From positions 2,108,001-2,172,000 of the forward strand of contig NZ_CP077369.1 of the NCBI RefSeq assembly GCF_019048525.1: a stretch of DNA of 64,000 nt, written 5' to 3'. The notes beneath the pieces are model-generated. The model saw only the letters and a program-made list of their open reading frames with translations, was not told the origin of the DNA and made no database searches. This DNA is from Acinetobacter lwoffii. Its GTDB lineage: Bacteria; Pseudomonadota; Gammaproteobacteria; Pseudomonadales; Moraxellaceae. This document shows, piece after piece, positions 20,319 through 30,249 of the stretch. The number at the start of each line of letters is the position of its first letter. Position 1 is the stretch's first letter. Position numbers and translations under genes: made by a program.

Positions 20319-20699
20319 TTATTTGGCCTGACAGCGGAATGTAAGAACCGTCTGATAATCATCATTTTGGTTTAAACCGGTATTGGTACCTGCGATATTC
20401 CCGAGAACGGTAGCTGCTGCCTGGATCATCTGACCTGTTTGTTCATCGACCACGCCTTTTAAAGCGCCGTTATAAGCTGTCTTTTCATCCACAATAATTG
20501 GGGTTGATCGAGAGCCACAGGCTTTATTGGCCGCAGTAATCGCATTGTTTTTCGAGGTCAGTTGATTTTTACCTAATCCGGTCACCTCATACTGGTTATT
20601 TTCCTTTTGAACGGCCAAAGCAGTCGGGTTTGAGGCACAGGCAGTAAGCAGTAATGCGGAAATAGCCAATCCGCTGAAAGTGATTGTTTTTTTCATCAT
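20319..20699 (-). CDS. Small predicted lipoprotein
   Basis: 126 residues. A charged start (MMKKT), a hydrophobic stretch and the lipobox LLTAC give a lipoprotein signal; the mature protein would begin at about Cys21. The rest includes two further cysteines (near 62 and 123) and no family I recognise. It may be anchored in the outer membrane; function unknown. Confidence 0.75.
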   Translation of the reverse strand: MMKKTITFSGLAISALLLTACASNPTALAVQKENNQYEVTGLGKNQLTSKNNAITAANKACGSRSTPIIVDEKTAYNGALKGVVDEQTGQMIQAAATVLGNIAGTNTGLNQNDDYQTVLTFRCQAK

Positions 20700-20957
20700 G
20701 AAATCTCAAGTAAATACGATGCTGAATATTTCAACACAGCAAGCAGCGCAGATTTTGTAGCTGTTGTATAGGTTTGGCAATTTTTGGTATAGCTCTATGT
20801 GACTTAGGTGAAAAATAGAGCAGTACGGGATTGAAAAACCAAGCAAGTTTATTTTTAAGTGGTGATGAGCTGGCTGAATCGCTATGAAGTTTCTAGCGTA
20901 TTTTTCTTTGAATATGCTAATCTTGAGTATAGTTTTTAAGTGTAGATATACAAGGCA

Positions 20958-21539
20958 ATGACGGAATCTGCGATTGACATCGTTCATCAAAATATTCACC
21001 AACGACAATCGATTGGTCATCTGCTGGCACCGGCACCGAATGCAGAACAACTGGAAAAAGCCTTTCAGGCGGCATTAACTGCACCCGATCATCATCGGCT
21101 CAAGCCGACCACATTTGTGGTGGTTCCAGATAATCAGCGTGAAGCTTTTGGAGAGTTGCTGTCGCAGGCGCTCGTCGATTTGGGTGAAACTGAAACAGCG
21201 CAGATTGAGCGTGTTAAAAATCATCCATTTCGTGCGCCTTTATTGGTACTTGCCTTAACGCGTTTGCAGGATCATCCTAAAGTTCCTCATTTTGAGCAAA
21301 TCCTTAGTTCAGGCGCAGCGATTCAGAATTTTCTGCTGTCACTTCAGGTTCAGGGTTTCTCAACCATGTGGCGTAGCGGTGCTGTAGTCGAGTCTGGCCT
21401 GTTTAAGCAGGCATTGGGAATTTCAAAAGACGATCTGGTCTCGGGTATTATTTATATTGGCACTGCCGCAAAAGCAATTCCAGCACGCACAGAGATTCGA
21501 ACCGGTGATTTTGTCAGTTACTGGAACCAGAACAGCTAG
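20958..21539 (+). CDS. Nitroreductase-family flavoprotein (YdjA-like)
   Basis: A 193-residue single-domain nitroreductase. The FMN-contacting N-terminal region (RQSIGHLLAPAPN) and the GAAIQNFLLSLQVQGFSTMWRSG helix match the small YdjA branch. It probably uses NAD(P)H to reduce a small aromatic or quinone-like substrate. The gene ends in TAG, one of several genuine TAG stops in the window. Confidence 0.85.
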   Translation: MTESAIDIVHQNIHQRQSIGHLLAPAPNAEQLEKAFQAALTAPDHHRLKPTTFVVVPDNQREAFGELLSQALVDLGETETAQIERVKNHPFRAPLLVLALTRLQDHPKVPHFEQILSSGAAIQNFLLSLQVQGFSTMWRSGAVVESGLFKQALGISKDDLVSGIIYIGTAAKAIPARTEIRTGDFVSYWNQNS

Positions 21540-21572
21540 TTTGCACGGTATAACAGGATATTAAAAAATAAG

Positions 21573-22646
21573 ATGTCAGAATTAAATTTCTCAAAACTGG
21601 TAGAACCGGTTGCAGTTGATCATAAGACAGCTTTAAGAGTAACGGTATTGGGTGGGGGCAGCTTTGGTACTGCAATGGCCAATACTGCAGTGCGTAATGG
21701 TTGCAATACCATGATCTGGATTCGTGATGAAGCAGTTGCGGCAGATATTAATGCCACCCATATCAATAAACGCTATTTGCCAGATTTTAAGTTAGAAGAA
21801 AATCTGCTGGCGGTGTCAGACCTGGAACAGGCTGTGCGTGATCGCGATATTATTTTAGTCGCAATTCCGAGCCATTCTTTCCGGGATGTTTTGCAGCAAA
21901 TCAAACCTTTTATTACATCGCAAGCCGTGATCTCGCTGACCAAGGGTATTGAAGCCAAAACCTTTAGTTTCATGAGCGATATTATTCGTGAAGTGTTGCC
22001 TGAAGTGCCTTATGGTGTGTTATCAGGACCGAATCTGGCCAAGGAAATTGTGGCAGGACAGCCGGCAGGAACCGTGATTGCCAGCCAGTCCGAGCTGGTG
22101 CGTTATGCCGTACAACAAGCCCTACATAGTGCCTTGTTCCGCGTATTTGCTAGTGATGATGTGCATGGGGTAGAACTCGGGGGCGCATTAAAAAATATCT
22201 ATGCTGTCGCGATGGGCATGGCTGCTGCGTATAACGTGGGTGAAAATACCAAGAGTATGATCCTGACCCGTGCTTTGGCCGAAATGAGCCGTTTTGCAGT
22301 AAAACTCGGTGCTAATCCGCTGACTTTCCTTGGGCTTTCAGGTGTGGGTGATTTGTTCGCTACCTGTAGCAGCCCTCTTAGCCGTAATTATCAGGTGGGT
22401 TATGCGCTTGGTAAAGGTAAAACCTTGGAGCAGGCAACGACTGAGTTGGGGCAAACGGCAGAAGGGATTAATACCATTGTACAGGTCAAGGCACGTTCGG
22501 AAGAGCTCGATGTGTATATGCCGATTACCTCGGCCTTGTATGATGTGATTTTTGAAGGTGCGCCGCCACTCAATATTGCATTGTCATTGATGAAAAACGG
22601 TCATCGCAGTGATGTTGAATTTGTCTTGCCACATCATCAAGTCTGA
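21573..22646 (+). CDS. gpsA: NAD(P)-dependent glycerol-3-phosphate dehydrogenase
   Basis: This 357-residue enzyme reduces dihydroxyacetone phosphate to sn-glycerol-3-phosphate for phospholipid synthesis. The nucleotide fold VLGGGSFGTAMANTAVRNG begins near residue 25, after an extra 20-residue N-terminal tail. SLTKGIE, LSGPNLAKEI and GALKNIYAVAMG (catalytic Lys region) follow. It leads a co-oriented set with sixA and gspL. Confidence 0.96.
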   Translation: MSELNFSKLVEPVAVDHKTALRVTVLGGGSFGTAMANTAVRNGCNTMIWIRDEAVAADINATHINKRYLPDFKLEENLLAVSDLEQAVRDRDIILVAIPSHSFRDVLQQIKPFITSQAVISLTKGIEAKTFSFMSDIIREVLPEVPYGVLSGPNLAKEIVAGQPAGTVIASQSELVRYAVQQALHSALFRVFASDDVHGVELGGALKNIYAVAMGMAAAYNVGENTKSMILTRALAEMSRFAVKLGANPLTFLGLSGVGDLFATCSSPLSRNYQVGYALGKGKTLEQATTELGQTAEGINTIVQVKARSEELDVYMPITSALYDVIFEGAPPLNIALSLMKNGHRSDVEFVLPHHQV

Positions 22647-22722
22647 TCTATAACACAGGGACTGTCTGCGAATTGTCATATTCGCTGCTTATCATGCAGG
22701 CAAAAGAATATAAGGAAATCAA

Positions 22723-23178
22723 ATGCAACTGACTTTAGTTCGACATGGCGAGGCCGCGCCACCGGTCAATGGTAATGACACCAAGCGACCTTTAACGGAG
22801 CGTGGTCATCAACAGGCTGAGCAAACTGCACAGTTCTTAAAGGATCTGATTAAGCCTGAAGTCTTTGTGGTCAGTCCGTTATTGCGTGCGCAGGAAACTC
22901 TGGCACATTTGCAGCAGTATTTTAAAGATGTGCCGGTGGTGATCTGTAATACCATCAAACCGGATGATGATGCCAAAGTTGCAGTAGAATGGTTGTCGCA
23001 ACTGCCTTATGAGTCGATTGCAGTGGTGTGTCATATGAATGTGGTGGCACATATGTCTTCCATTCTGCTGGCTGAATCTTTTCATCCCTATGCATTGGCA
23101 GAGACACGTATTTATGATCAGGCGGTGATTGCCCCGGGTTTATCCACACAGATAAAAAGCTTTATTCCTACACTATAA
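22723..23178 (+). CDS. sixA: Phosphohistidine phosphatase SixA
   Basis: A 151-residue histidine phosphatase. The catalytic LVRHGEAAPP is at 4-13 and the second histidine lies in VVCHMNVVAHM. In other bacteria SixA removes phosphate from histidine-containing phosphotransfer proteins. The short single-domain length fits. It is close upstream of gspL in the same direction. Confidence 0.92.
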   Translation: MQLTLVRHGEAAPPVNGNDTKRPLTERGHQQAEQTAQFLKDLIKPEVFVVSPLLRAQETLAHLQQYFKDVPVVICNTIKPDDDAKVAVEWLSQLPYESIAVVCHMNVVAHMSSILLAESFHPYALAETRIYDQAVIAPGLSTQIKSFIPTL

Positions 23179-23208
23179 AAAATTAATTAAAACGGCAGAA
23201 CACAATCA

Positions 23209-24348
23209 ATGTTGTATTTATGGATGCCAGAAGCCAATGGGGTTTGGCAATGGTCAACTGGGGAGTTCTGGAACACTGCGCACACACTTGAGCAGCTGAT
23301 TCAGGATATACAAGCTCATCATGGCGAAGAGGCAGTGGTATTTTTCCCGAGCCGTCATGTGCAAATTTTGCAGCAGACCTTGCCCAAGAGCCAATATAAG
23401 AAAATGGGCAATGATGGCATTAAATATTTGCTCGAAGAATATGTGGTGCTGCCGGTAGATGCCATGAAAGTGCTGCATCATTTTCAACAGCCGGATCAGA
23501 TCAGCATTATAGGAATTGCGAATTCTACGCTTGAGACCTTGCAACATGCTTTAAGCCTGATCCCGGTCAAGCTAGCAGCTTTGTTGCCGGACTTTTTGGT
23601 GCTGCCGATTCCTGAGGCCAACCAGCGTGTGATTGCTCAAATTGGTGGGCGTTTGCTGGTGCGCGAGTCGGAATATATCGGTCAGTCGCTAGATGATCTG
23701 AGCCTTTATCTGGATTATCAGCCCAAGGACCTCAGCTATAAGGTGAGCAACCTGAATCAGGAGCAGTTGCGTAGTCTTGAAGCACTGGTCACTCAGGAGC
23801 AACTGGAGTCTTTCCAATATGGAATTCCTGTACTGAAAAAACCGAAACAGCATCCGTTTAATGTCTTGCCTAAAGCAAAATCCGATGGTGCTATTTCCGG
23901 CTACTGGAAAGCCTGCGCGGCAGTTTTTCTGGGTATTTTGGTGTTGCAGTTTAGTTATGATGCTATGCGCTGGTATCAATATAAGAAAGTGGCGAATCAG
24001 ACTGCTGCGCAAGCCATTGACCAGTTTAAATACTGGTTTGGACAAAATTATCCGGTCACTGAGCAGAATATCAAAAGTCAGTTTGAAGGGCAGTTGCGTC
24101 AAAGCCAGATTGCAGATACGCATGCATTACAGCTGATTAGTCGGGTGGGGCCTGTCTTGATGCAAAATCAGATTGTGGCACAACGGGTGAATTATGATGC
24201 TTCTGTGCTAAGTATGGAACTTAAAGCCAATTCATCAGAAACGTTAAATGCACTGACCACACAATTAAGCCAGCAAGGCTTTAAGGTGGAGCTGGGGAAT
24301 ATTCAGGCCAGCGGAACAGCTGCGATCGGACTGGTGAGGATTCAATAA
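23209..24348 (+). CDS. gspL: Type II secretion system protein L
   Basis: This 379-residue inner-membrane component links the cytoplasmic GspE ATPase to the periplasmic platform. An actin-like cytoplasmic domain occupies roughly 1-235, a single membrane helix (ACAAVFLGILVLQFSYDAM) follows, and a periplasmic ferredoxin-like domain ends the protein. Its stop codon overlaps the gspM start (ATGA-type arrangement at 24348), so the pair is coupled. In this genus T2SS genes are scattered rather than in one operon. Confidence 0.9.
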   Translation: MLYLWMPEANGVWQWSTGEFWNTAHTLEQLIQDIQAHHGEEAVVFFPSRHVQILQQTLPKSQYKKMGNDGIKYLLEEYVVLPVDAMKVLHHFQQPDQISIIGIANSTLETLQHALSLIPVKLAALLPDFLVLPIPEANQRVIAQIGGRLLVRESEYIGQSLDDLSLYLDYQPKDLSYKVSNLNQEQLRSLEALVTQEQLESFQYGIPVLKKPKQHPFNVLPKAKSDGAISGYWKACAAVFLGILVLQFSYDAMRWYQYKKVANQTAAQAIDQFKYWFGQNYPVTEQNIKSQFEGQLRQSQIADTHALQLISRVGPVLMQNQIVAQRVNYDASVLSMELKANSSETLNALTTQLSQQGFKVELGNIQASGTAAIGLVRIQ

Positions 24349-24827
24349 TGAAAGGCATTGAAGCGCTACAAAATCGTATGGATCAGTCTTTTGAAAAACT
24401 GAGTGATTATCTGGACAGCTTGTCGGTACGTGAACGGGTAATGGTGATTTTTACCACTGTTTTTGTGATTGTGGCGGCAGTCGGTTCTGCACTCTGGTAT
24501 ATGCATCAGGCGGCAGATACCCAGCAAAAACGCTTAAATCAGCTGAAAGATACCATTGTTTGGATGCAAAGTAATGCAGTAACCATGAAACCGGCTGGGG
24601 ACACCCAACTGGATGCAGCGGAGAAAGTACAGCGAGTCGCACAGCAGCAAGGATTGTCGGTGGCTTCCCAGCAAATGGAAGGAAAAATTCAATTGGCGGT
24701 CATGCATGAAAATTATGCAGTACTGGCAAATTTCCTGACTCAGCTGGCACAAATGGGGCTAAGTATCGAGAAAATGGAACTAAATAATGAGGCAGGACAG
24801 ATTAAATTAACGGCGACCATACAATAA
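24348..24827 (+). CDS. gspM: Type II secretion system protein M
   Basis: 159 residues with a short cytoplasmic start, one membrane helix (VMVIFTTVFVIVAAVGSALWYM, about 31-52), and a small periplasmic domain. This is the GspM pattern; it stabilises GspL. It overlaps gspL by one base. Confidence 0.9.
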   Translation: MKGIEALQNRMDQSFEKLSDYLDSLSVRERVMVIFTTVFVIVAAVGSALWYMHQAADTQQKRLNQLKDTIVWMQSNAVTMKPAGDTQLDAAEKVQRVAQQQGLSVASQQMEGKIQLAVMHENYAVLANFLTQLAQMGLSIEKMELNNEAGQIKLTATIQ

Positions 24828-24917
24828 ACGGTAAAAATAAAGATTTGCAAAGCATGGTTTTTTTGTCAGCCTATGCCTATAATATGCCGACTTAAAAAGC
24901 AGTAGACTTTTCTGGAT

Positions 24918-25919
24918 ATGTTGTATTCTCTAGCCCGCCCTTTGTTGTTTTCTTTAGCACCAGAGCGTGCACATGAGCTGACATTATCACTATTGAAATC
25001 ATCCCATAAAATGGGCTTGATGCGTCAAAACGTTGCTGCGAAACCTGTGACCTGTATGGGAATCGAATTTCCCAATCCGGTAGGTCTTGCGGCAGGTTTG
25101 GACAAAAATGGTGCCTATATTGACGCCCTTGCCGGTCAAGGTTTTGGTTTTATTGAAATTGGTACCATTACCCCGCGACCGCAAGCCGGCAATCCTCATC
25201 CGCGTTTATTCCGTTTGCCACAGGCCAAAGCCATTATTAACCGTATGGGCTTTAATAATGATGGCGTGGATCAGCTGGTTGAAAATGTCAAAGCGGCCAA
25301 ATTTAAAGGTATTCTCGGTATTAATATCGGTAAAAACGCTGATACTCCGGTAGAAAAAGCAGTAGATGATTACCTCATCTGTTTAGAAAAAGTCTATAAT
25401 TATGCTTCTTATATTACCGTCAATATTTCTTCTCCCAATACCAAAAACCTGCGCAGCCTGCAAAGTGGTGATGCACTCACCGAACTGCTGGAAACATTGA
25501 AGAAGCGTCAGCTTGAATTGGCTCAGGAATACCAGCATTATGTACCTTTGGTACTCAAAGTGGCGCCTGATCTGGATAACAGCGATATTGCCTTTATTGC
25601 CAAACAGTTATTGCAATTCAAGATCGATGGTCTGATCGTGACCAATACCACACTGTCACGTGAAGGGGTAGAGGGTCTGGAGCATGCAGAGGAAGCGGGC
25701 GGTTTGTCTGGCGCGCCAGTATTTGAGAAAAGTACCGCATGTCTGGCTGCATTTGCTGCGGTATTAAAAGGACAAATTCCATTGATTGGTGTGGGTGGTA
25801 TTCTTTCAGGTGCAGATGCTGTTTCCAAGAAACAGGCAGGCGCCAGCCTTGTACAGGTTTATAGTGGCCTCATCTATACTGGACCTAAACTTGTAAAAGA
25901 TTGTGTAGACGCACTTTAA
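24918..25919 (+). CDS. pyrD: Dihydroorotate dehydrogenase (quinone), class 2
   Basis: This 333-residue FMN enzyme oxidises dihydroorotate to orotate and passes electrons to quinone at the inner membrane. The N-terminal amphipathic helices typical of class 2 are present. [13 protein letters not shown], the catalytic-serine region VNISSPNT, and the FMN phosphate loop [12 protein letters not shown] follow. Confidence 0.96.
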   Translation: MLYSLARPLLFSLAPERAHELTLSLLKSSHKMGLMRQNVAAKPVTCMGIEFPNPVGLAAGLDKNGAYIDALAGQGFGFIEIGTITPRPQAGNPHPRLFRLPQAKAIINRMGFNNDGVDQLVENVKAAKFKGILGINIGKNADTPVEKAVDDYLICLEKVYNYASYITVNISSPNTKNLRSLQSGDALTELLETLKKRQLELAQEYQHYVPLVLKVAPDLDNSDIAFIAKQLLQFKIDGLIVTNTTLSREGVEGLEHAEEAGGLSGAPVFEKSTACLAAFAAVLKGQIPLIGVGGILSGADAVSKKQAGASLVQVYSGLIYTGPKLVKDCVDAL

Positions 25920-25924
25920 ATCCT

Positions 25925-26506
25925 ATGAATGCCATTGATATCTTTCTACTGATTATCTTGCTCATTGGAGGGCTCAACGGTTTGCGTCAAGGATTTATTA
26001 AAGCCTTTGCGAACTTAGTGGGATGGATCTTTGCCCTGATTGTTGCGGCAAAATATTCAACGCTACTTGCGCCGTCTATGGTTGCTCTGAGTACAGATCC
26101 AGTTGTACAAAAGATTGCGGCCTTCGCCTTTATCGTCCTGCTGATTGTAGTTCTGACCTGGATCGTTACTGCACTGTTGAACCGTATTTTAAAGAGTCTT
26201 AAACTGGGTCCTCTCAACCGTCTGGCTGGTGGTGTCTTTGGTAGCCTGAAAGGTTTGCTCATTGTCCTGATTACCATGCAGGGGATTGGTCCGTGGGTAG
26301 AAAGCTCGCCGCACTGGAAACAGTCCAAGTTTATTCAAGCCTTATTGCCTTATGCGCCTTGGGCGACTCAAATGTCGAAAGAAGCCGCGAATGGCGCACT
26401 ACAACATATCAAGCCTGAAGGGGCATCGAAACCTTCAGCTTCATCATCTGAAACATCGTCCAAATCTGGAGTTGCAGATGAGTCTACAAATAATCCTTTT
26501 TATTAA
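25925..26506 (+). CDS. cvpA: CvpA-family membrane protein
   Basis: About 193 residues with four hydrophobic helices (IDIFLLIILLIGGLNGLRQGF, NLVGWIFALIVAA, IAAFAFIVLLIVVLTWIVTALL, LKGLLIVLITMQG), followed by a Ser-rich hydrophilic tail. CvpA is usually next to purF, as here (purF starts 25 nt later). Its role is membrane-related and still loosely defined. The ATG at 25925 is just after the pyrD stop. Confidence 0.9.
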   Translation: MNAIDIFLLIILLIGGLNGLRQGFIKAFANLVGWIFALIVAAKYSTLLAPSMVALSTDPVVQKIAAFAFIVLLIVVLTWIVTALLNRILKSLKLGPLNRLAGGVFGSLKGLLIVLITMQGIGPWVESSPHWKQSKFIQALLPYAPWATQMSKEAANGALQHIKPEGASKPSASSSETSSKSGVADESTNNPFY

Positions 26507-26530
26507 TCCTAGCTTGTCTGCGAGGTTGCT

Positions 26531-28066
26531 ATGTGTGGAGTAGTTGGTATAGCTGGTAAATCACCCGTTAACCAAATGTTGTTTGATGCATTAACGATGT
26601 TACAACATCGTGGACAAGATGCAGCTGGGATCGTGACATGTGATGAAGGACGTTTATTCCTGCGCAAAGACAATGGTATGGTACGTGATGTATTCCATAC
26701 CCGTCATATGCGTGCTTTGAAAGGAAATTACGGTATTGGTCATGTGCGTTATCCAACAGCCGGTTCATCGAGCAGTGCTGAAGCACAGCCGTTTTATGTG
26801 AACTCGCCGTACGGGATTACCTTGGCACATAATGGTAACCTGACCAATGCCGAAGAAATTCATGATGACCTGTTCAAAACTGACTTGCGTCATATGAACA
26901 CTGATTCTGATTCGGAAGTCCTGCTAAACGTGTTGGCGCATGAATTGCAAAAACATGGCAAATTGGTACCAACGTCAGAAGATATTTTCCATGCGGTAAC
27001 ACGTGTGCATGAGCGTTGTAAAGGTGCTTATGGCGTAGTGGCGATGATTACCGGTCAAGGGCTGGTGGGCTTCCGTGATCCAAATGGTATTCGTCCACTG
27101 ATCTACGGTTCACGTGAAACTGAACAGGGTATGGAATATATCATTGCTTCTGAGTCGGTTGCGATTACTGCACTGGGCTTTAAAGTTGAGCGTGATATTT
27201 TGCCTGGTGAAGCGGTATTTATTGATTTAGAAGGTAATTTTTTTACCAAGCAATGTGCGGCGAATGCTGAATACCGTCCTTGTATTTTTGAATATGTTTA
27301 TTTTGCCCGTCCAGATGCCATCATTGATGGAATCTCGGTGTATAAAGCACGTTTGAAAATGGGTGAGAAGCTGGCGCAAAAAATTCTGCGTGAGTGGGGT
27401 GAAGAGCATGATATTGATGTGGTGATTCCGATTCCGGATACTTCACGTACTTCAGCGCTAGAACTTGCCAATATGTTGGGCGTGAAATTCCGTGAAGGTT
27501 TCATGAAAAACCGTTATATCGGCCGGACCTTCATTATGCCTGGTCAGCAGCTGCGTAAAAAATCGGTACGTCAAAAACTGAACCCGGTTGAGCTTGAGTT
27601 TAAAGGTAAAAACGTACTGTTGGTGGATGACTCGATTGTCCGTGGTACGACCTGTAATGAAATTATCCAGATGGCTCGTGATTCTGGTGCGAAAAAAGTA
27701 TTCTTCGCTTCTGCAGCACCGATGGTGAAATATCCAAACGTTTACGGTATTGATATGCCGGCGAAATCTGAGCTGATTGCATCGGAACGTAGCGTGGAAG
27801 AAATCCGTGAAATTATTGGTGCTGACCGTCTGATTTTCCAGGATCTGGAAGATTTGAAAGATGCGGTAAGAACCACCAAAGTACCGGATGTCAAAGACTT
27901 TGATTGTTCAGTCTTTGATGGCATCTATGTTTCGGGCGGTATTGATGCGCAATATCTGGATGATCTTCAGCAAAAACGTAGTGACAGTGCCATGAAAGAA
28001 AGCAATTATATTGATGTCAATATTGATGCAGCTTCAGTGGATTTGACTGGCGTACGCGAAGTCTAA
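26531..28066 (+). CDS. purF: Amidophosphoribosyltransferase
   Basis: A 511-residue enzyme for the first committed step of purine synthesis, PRPP plus glutamine to phosphoribosylamine. It starts MCGVVGIAG; removal of Met exposes the nucleophilic Cys. Conserved HNGNLTNA and the PRPP loop [13 protein letters not shown] are clear. The GAGG ribosome site precedes the ATG. Repression by PurR would need an operator that I cannot identify here. Confidence 0.97.
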   Translation: MCGVVGIAGKSPVNQMLFDALTMLQHRGQDAAGIVTCDEGRLFLRKDNGMVRDVFHTRHMRALKGNYGIGHVRYPTAGSSSSAEAQPFYVNSPYGITLAHNGNLTNAEEIHDDLFKTDLRHMNTDSDSEVLLNVLAHELQKHGKLVPTSEDIFHAVTRVHERCKGAYGVVAMITGQGLVGFRDPNGIRPLIYGSRETEQGMEYIIASESVAITALGFKVERDILPGEAVFIDLEGNFFTKQCAANAEYRPCIFEYVYFARPDAIIDGISVYKARLKMGEKLAQKILREWGEEHDIDVVIPIPDTSRTSALELANMLGVKFREGFMKNRYIGRTFIMPGQQLRKKSVRQKLNPVELEFKGKNVLLVDDSIVRGTTCNEIIQMARDSGAKKVFFASAAPMVKYPNVYGIDMPAKSELIASERSVEEIREIIGADRLIFQDLEDLKDAVRTTKVPDVKDFDCSVFDGIYVSGGIDAQYLDDLQQKRSDSAMKESNYIDVNIDAASVDLTGVREV

Positions 28067-28084
28067 GTAGTTAAAATCATCATG

Positions 28085-28112
28085 AAAAAGCGGGAATTTC
28101 CCGCTTTTTTGT
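28085..28112. terminator. Terminator after purF
   Basis: AAAAAGCGGGAA-TTTCCCGCTTTTTT hairpin 19 nt after the stop. Confidence 0.9.
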
Positions 28113-28155
28113 TTTATGATGAGCCCATTGAAAATCATCATTTTAGGATTCTGCA

Positions 28156-30045
28156 TTGCGAAACGTAGGATACGATTTTATAAAAAACAAAAATATAGTA
28201 CTGCCTGTAAGTTTTTGCCTGATTGCAATTCTGTTGACTATTTTTATTATTAATACCGTTGTTGGTCTCTTTGTTTTTTATACTGATCCTAGCCAGTCAA
28301 TCTTCTGGCATGCGCTGAGTCCTTACCTGATTGCTTTGTTGTTATGTGCCATGATGATCTCGGTCATCTACGAGTTTTATATTTTTCGGAATGGTGGTTA
28401 TTCACTGGCGAAGCAGTTGGGTGCGCGTCGGTTGAGTCCGATGGACAGTATTCCAGAAGAAAGTGCTGCACTGCACATTAACCAGCAGCTGGCAGAGACT
28501 TTTCTGATTGATGTTCCGGCGGTATATGTGCTGCCCGATGAAGTTGGTGTCAATGCATTGACGGCAGGTTTTAGTCCGCGGGATACCGCAATTATCCTGA
28601 CTTGGGGTGCGATACAAACACTGGATAAAGTCGAGCTGTATGGCTTGCTCAGCCATGAATTCAATAAAATTCTCTCTGGTGAAGCTGCGGAAAATACCCG
28701 CCTGAAAATCCTGTATAGCAGTTTAACCACGTTTAGTCAGTGTGGCAGTAAGATTGCCAAGTCCGGTTTTTATCGAGCGGGTAGTCCGCGTGAAAACAAG
28801 TTTGAAACTTTCTATGTTGCAGTCGGTGCGGTGATCTGGCTGATTGGTAGTTTGGGTGTTTTGATTTCCCGTTTTATTAAATATATTTCACTGGGTGGTC
28901 GGACCTATAAAAATGATCGAAAGACCCGACGCCTAATTCAAAATGATGCCAATATTCAGACTTTACTCAGAATCCATGTGCATCATTCTGGCTCCCAGAT
29001 TTATAGTGAATATGCTGAATCCATTTCACATATGTGCTTTGCCAATTCCTTGAGCCCACAAAACTGGCTGAATATTCATCCCCATATCAATCAGCGGATT
29101 TATGAATTAAATCCTGCCTTGATTCAGGACTTACAGCTTGAGAATCTGAAAAAACTCAAAAATCAGCCTTTGTTTAGTTTGTTCCGTTCTTTAGAAGAAG
29201 TGGTGCCTGAAACTGCAATGAGCTGGAGCTCGCCACAACCTTTGCCATTATTGCGGCTGTCTCCGATCAGTTTTGCGATTAAAGATGCGATCAAACCACT
29301 GAATCCGGAACTTCGGCTCAAGATGCCACGTCCGGAACTGATTGAGCGTGCATTACAAACGGCAACCGGTTCTCGTGAAGTGATGGTCGCCATTTTAATG
29401 ATTCGTCAATATCGTGAATTTATTCCGACTGAGGCTGAAGTCAGCCGTGCCATTGTAGATTCATTGCTCAATCTGGACGGGCGGGTGCATATTTCGATTT
29501 TTCAGCAAGCCTGCAAGAATATTGGTGGCATGCCGACAACTGTCGCACGGCAGTTTTTGATGAAGCTGGCACGGATCATTCAGGAAGATGGCGAAATTGG
29601 CCTGTTGGATGCATTATTACTGGAATGTGTGAAATATGAGTTAAATCTGCTTCCTGCACATACGCCTACAGCACTCGATGAGGTCAAGCCACAGATTGTG
29701 CGTTTGATCGACGCCTTGCTGCATGTACAGCAGATTAATAGCGGCAACCAGCTTGAGGTGCGGGAGCGGATTTTAAACCGGATTCTGACCGCTCAGGAAC
29801 TGGACTTATATAATGAAATTTCTGATGAGCCGATTGATCTAGCAGAAATCCTGAATGATATTGCGGGGCTATTATTGCGTGATCGCCTCAGTATTTTAGG
29901 TATTGCAGAGGCCTGTTTGTGGAGTGATCGTATCGTGACACAGGATGAGTTGGACGTGATGGAGCTGTTGTATTGGCGCTTGGGTTTTGAGGCAGAACAG
30001 GTCGTTCAGCAAATGTTAAAGAAGAACAGTTTAACCATTCTGTAG
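28156..30045 (+). CDS. M48-like membrane protein with a broken zinc motif
   Basis: 629 residues from a TTG start preceded by AGGA; no usable ATG lies upstream of residue 66. Two membrane helices (about 15-42 and 52-76) precede a domain with the HtpX/M48 layout (PAVYVLPDEVGVNALTAGFSPRDTAIILTWGAI). Where the family has HExxH it reads H167-E-F-N-K171, so the second zinc histidine is lysine. The distal Glu helix also looks lost. A third helix (about 224-243) and a long helical C-terminal part follow. It is probably a non-catalytic relative of the protease family. Confidence 0.7.
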   Translation: MRNVGYDFIKNKNIVLPVSFCLIAILLTIFIINTVVGLFVFYTDPSQSIFWHALSPYLIALLLCAMMISVIYEFYIFRNGGYSLAKQLGARRLSPMDSIPEESAALHINQQLAETFLIDVPAVYVLPDEVGVNALTAGFSPRDTAIILTWGAIQTLDKVELYGLLSHEFNKILSGEAAENTRLKILYSSLTTFSQCGSKIAKSGFYRAGSPRENKFETFYVAVGAVIWLIGSLGVLISRFIKYISLGGRTYKNDRKTRRLIQNDANIQTLLRIHVHHSGSQIYSEYAESISHMCFANSLSPQNWLNIHPHINQRIYELNPALIQDLQLENLKKLKNQPLFSLFRSLEEVVPETAMSWSSPQPLPLLRLSPISFAIKDAIKPLNPELRLKMPRPELIERALQTATGSREVMVAILMIRQYREFIPTEAEVSRAIVDSLLNLDGRVHISIFQQACKNIGGMPTTVARQFLMKLARIIQEDGEIGLLDALLLECVKYELNLLPAHTPTALDEVKPQIVRLIDALLHVQQINSGNQLEVRERILNRILTAQELDLYNEISDEPIDLAEILNDIAGLLLRDRLSILGIAEACLWSDRIVTQDELDVMELLYWRLGFEAEQVVQQMLKKNSLTIL

Positions 30046-30249
30046 AAAATAAATGACAACGCGCAGCTTTAGCCGGAATCTGTTATAACAGCAGGAATGG
30101 TTTAATTGTGTATTAAAAGCACGGTTTTTAGCAGACAGCTAAACTTTGTACTAGAATCCATCAGGATAAAAAAGAAAAGCTGAAAAAGTTCGGCAAAGCA
30201 CAGGCAATCCGGCTAAAATGTTCAGCCTGAAATTGGTGATGATGAAAAG

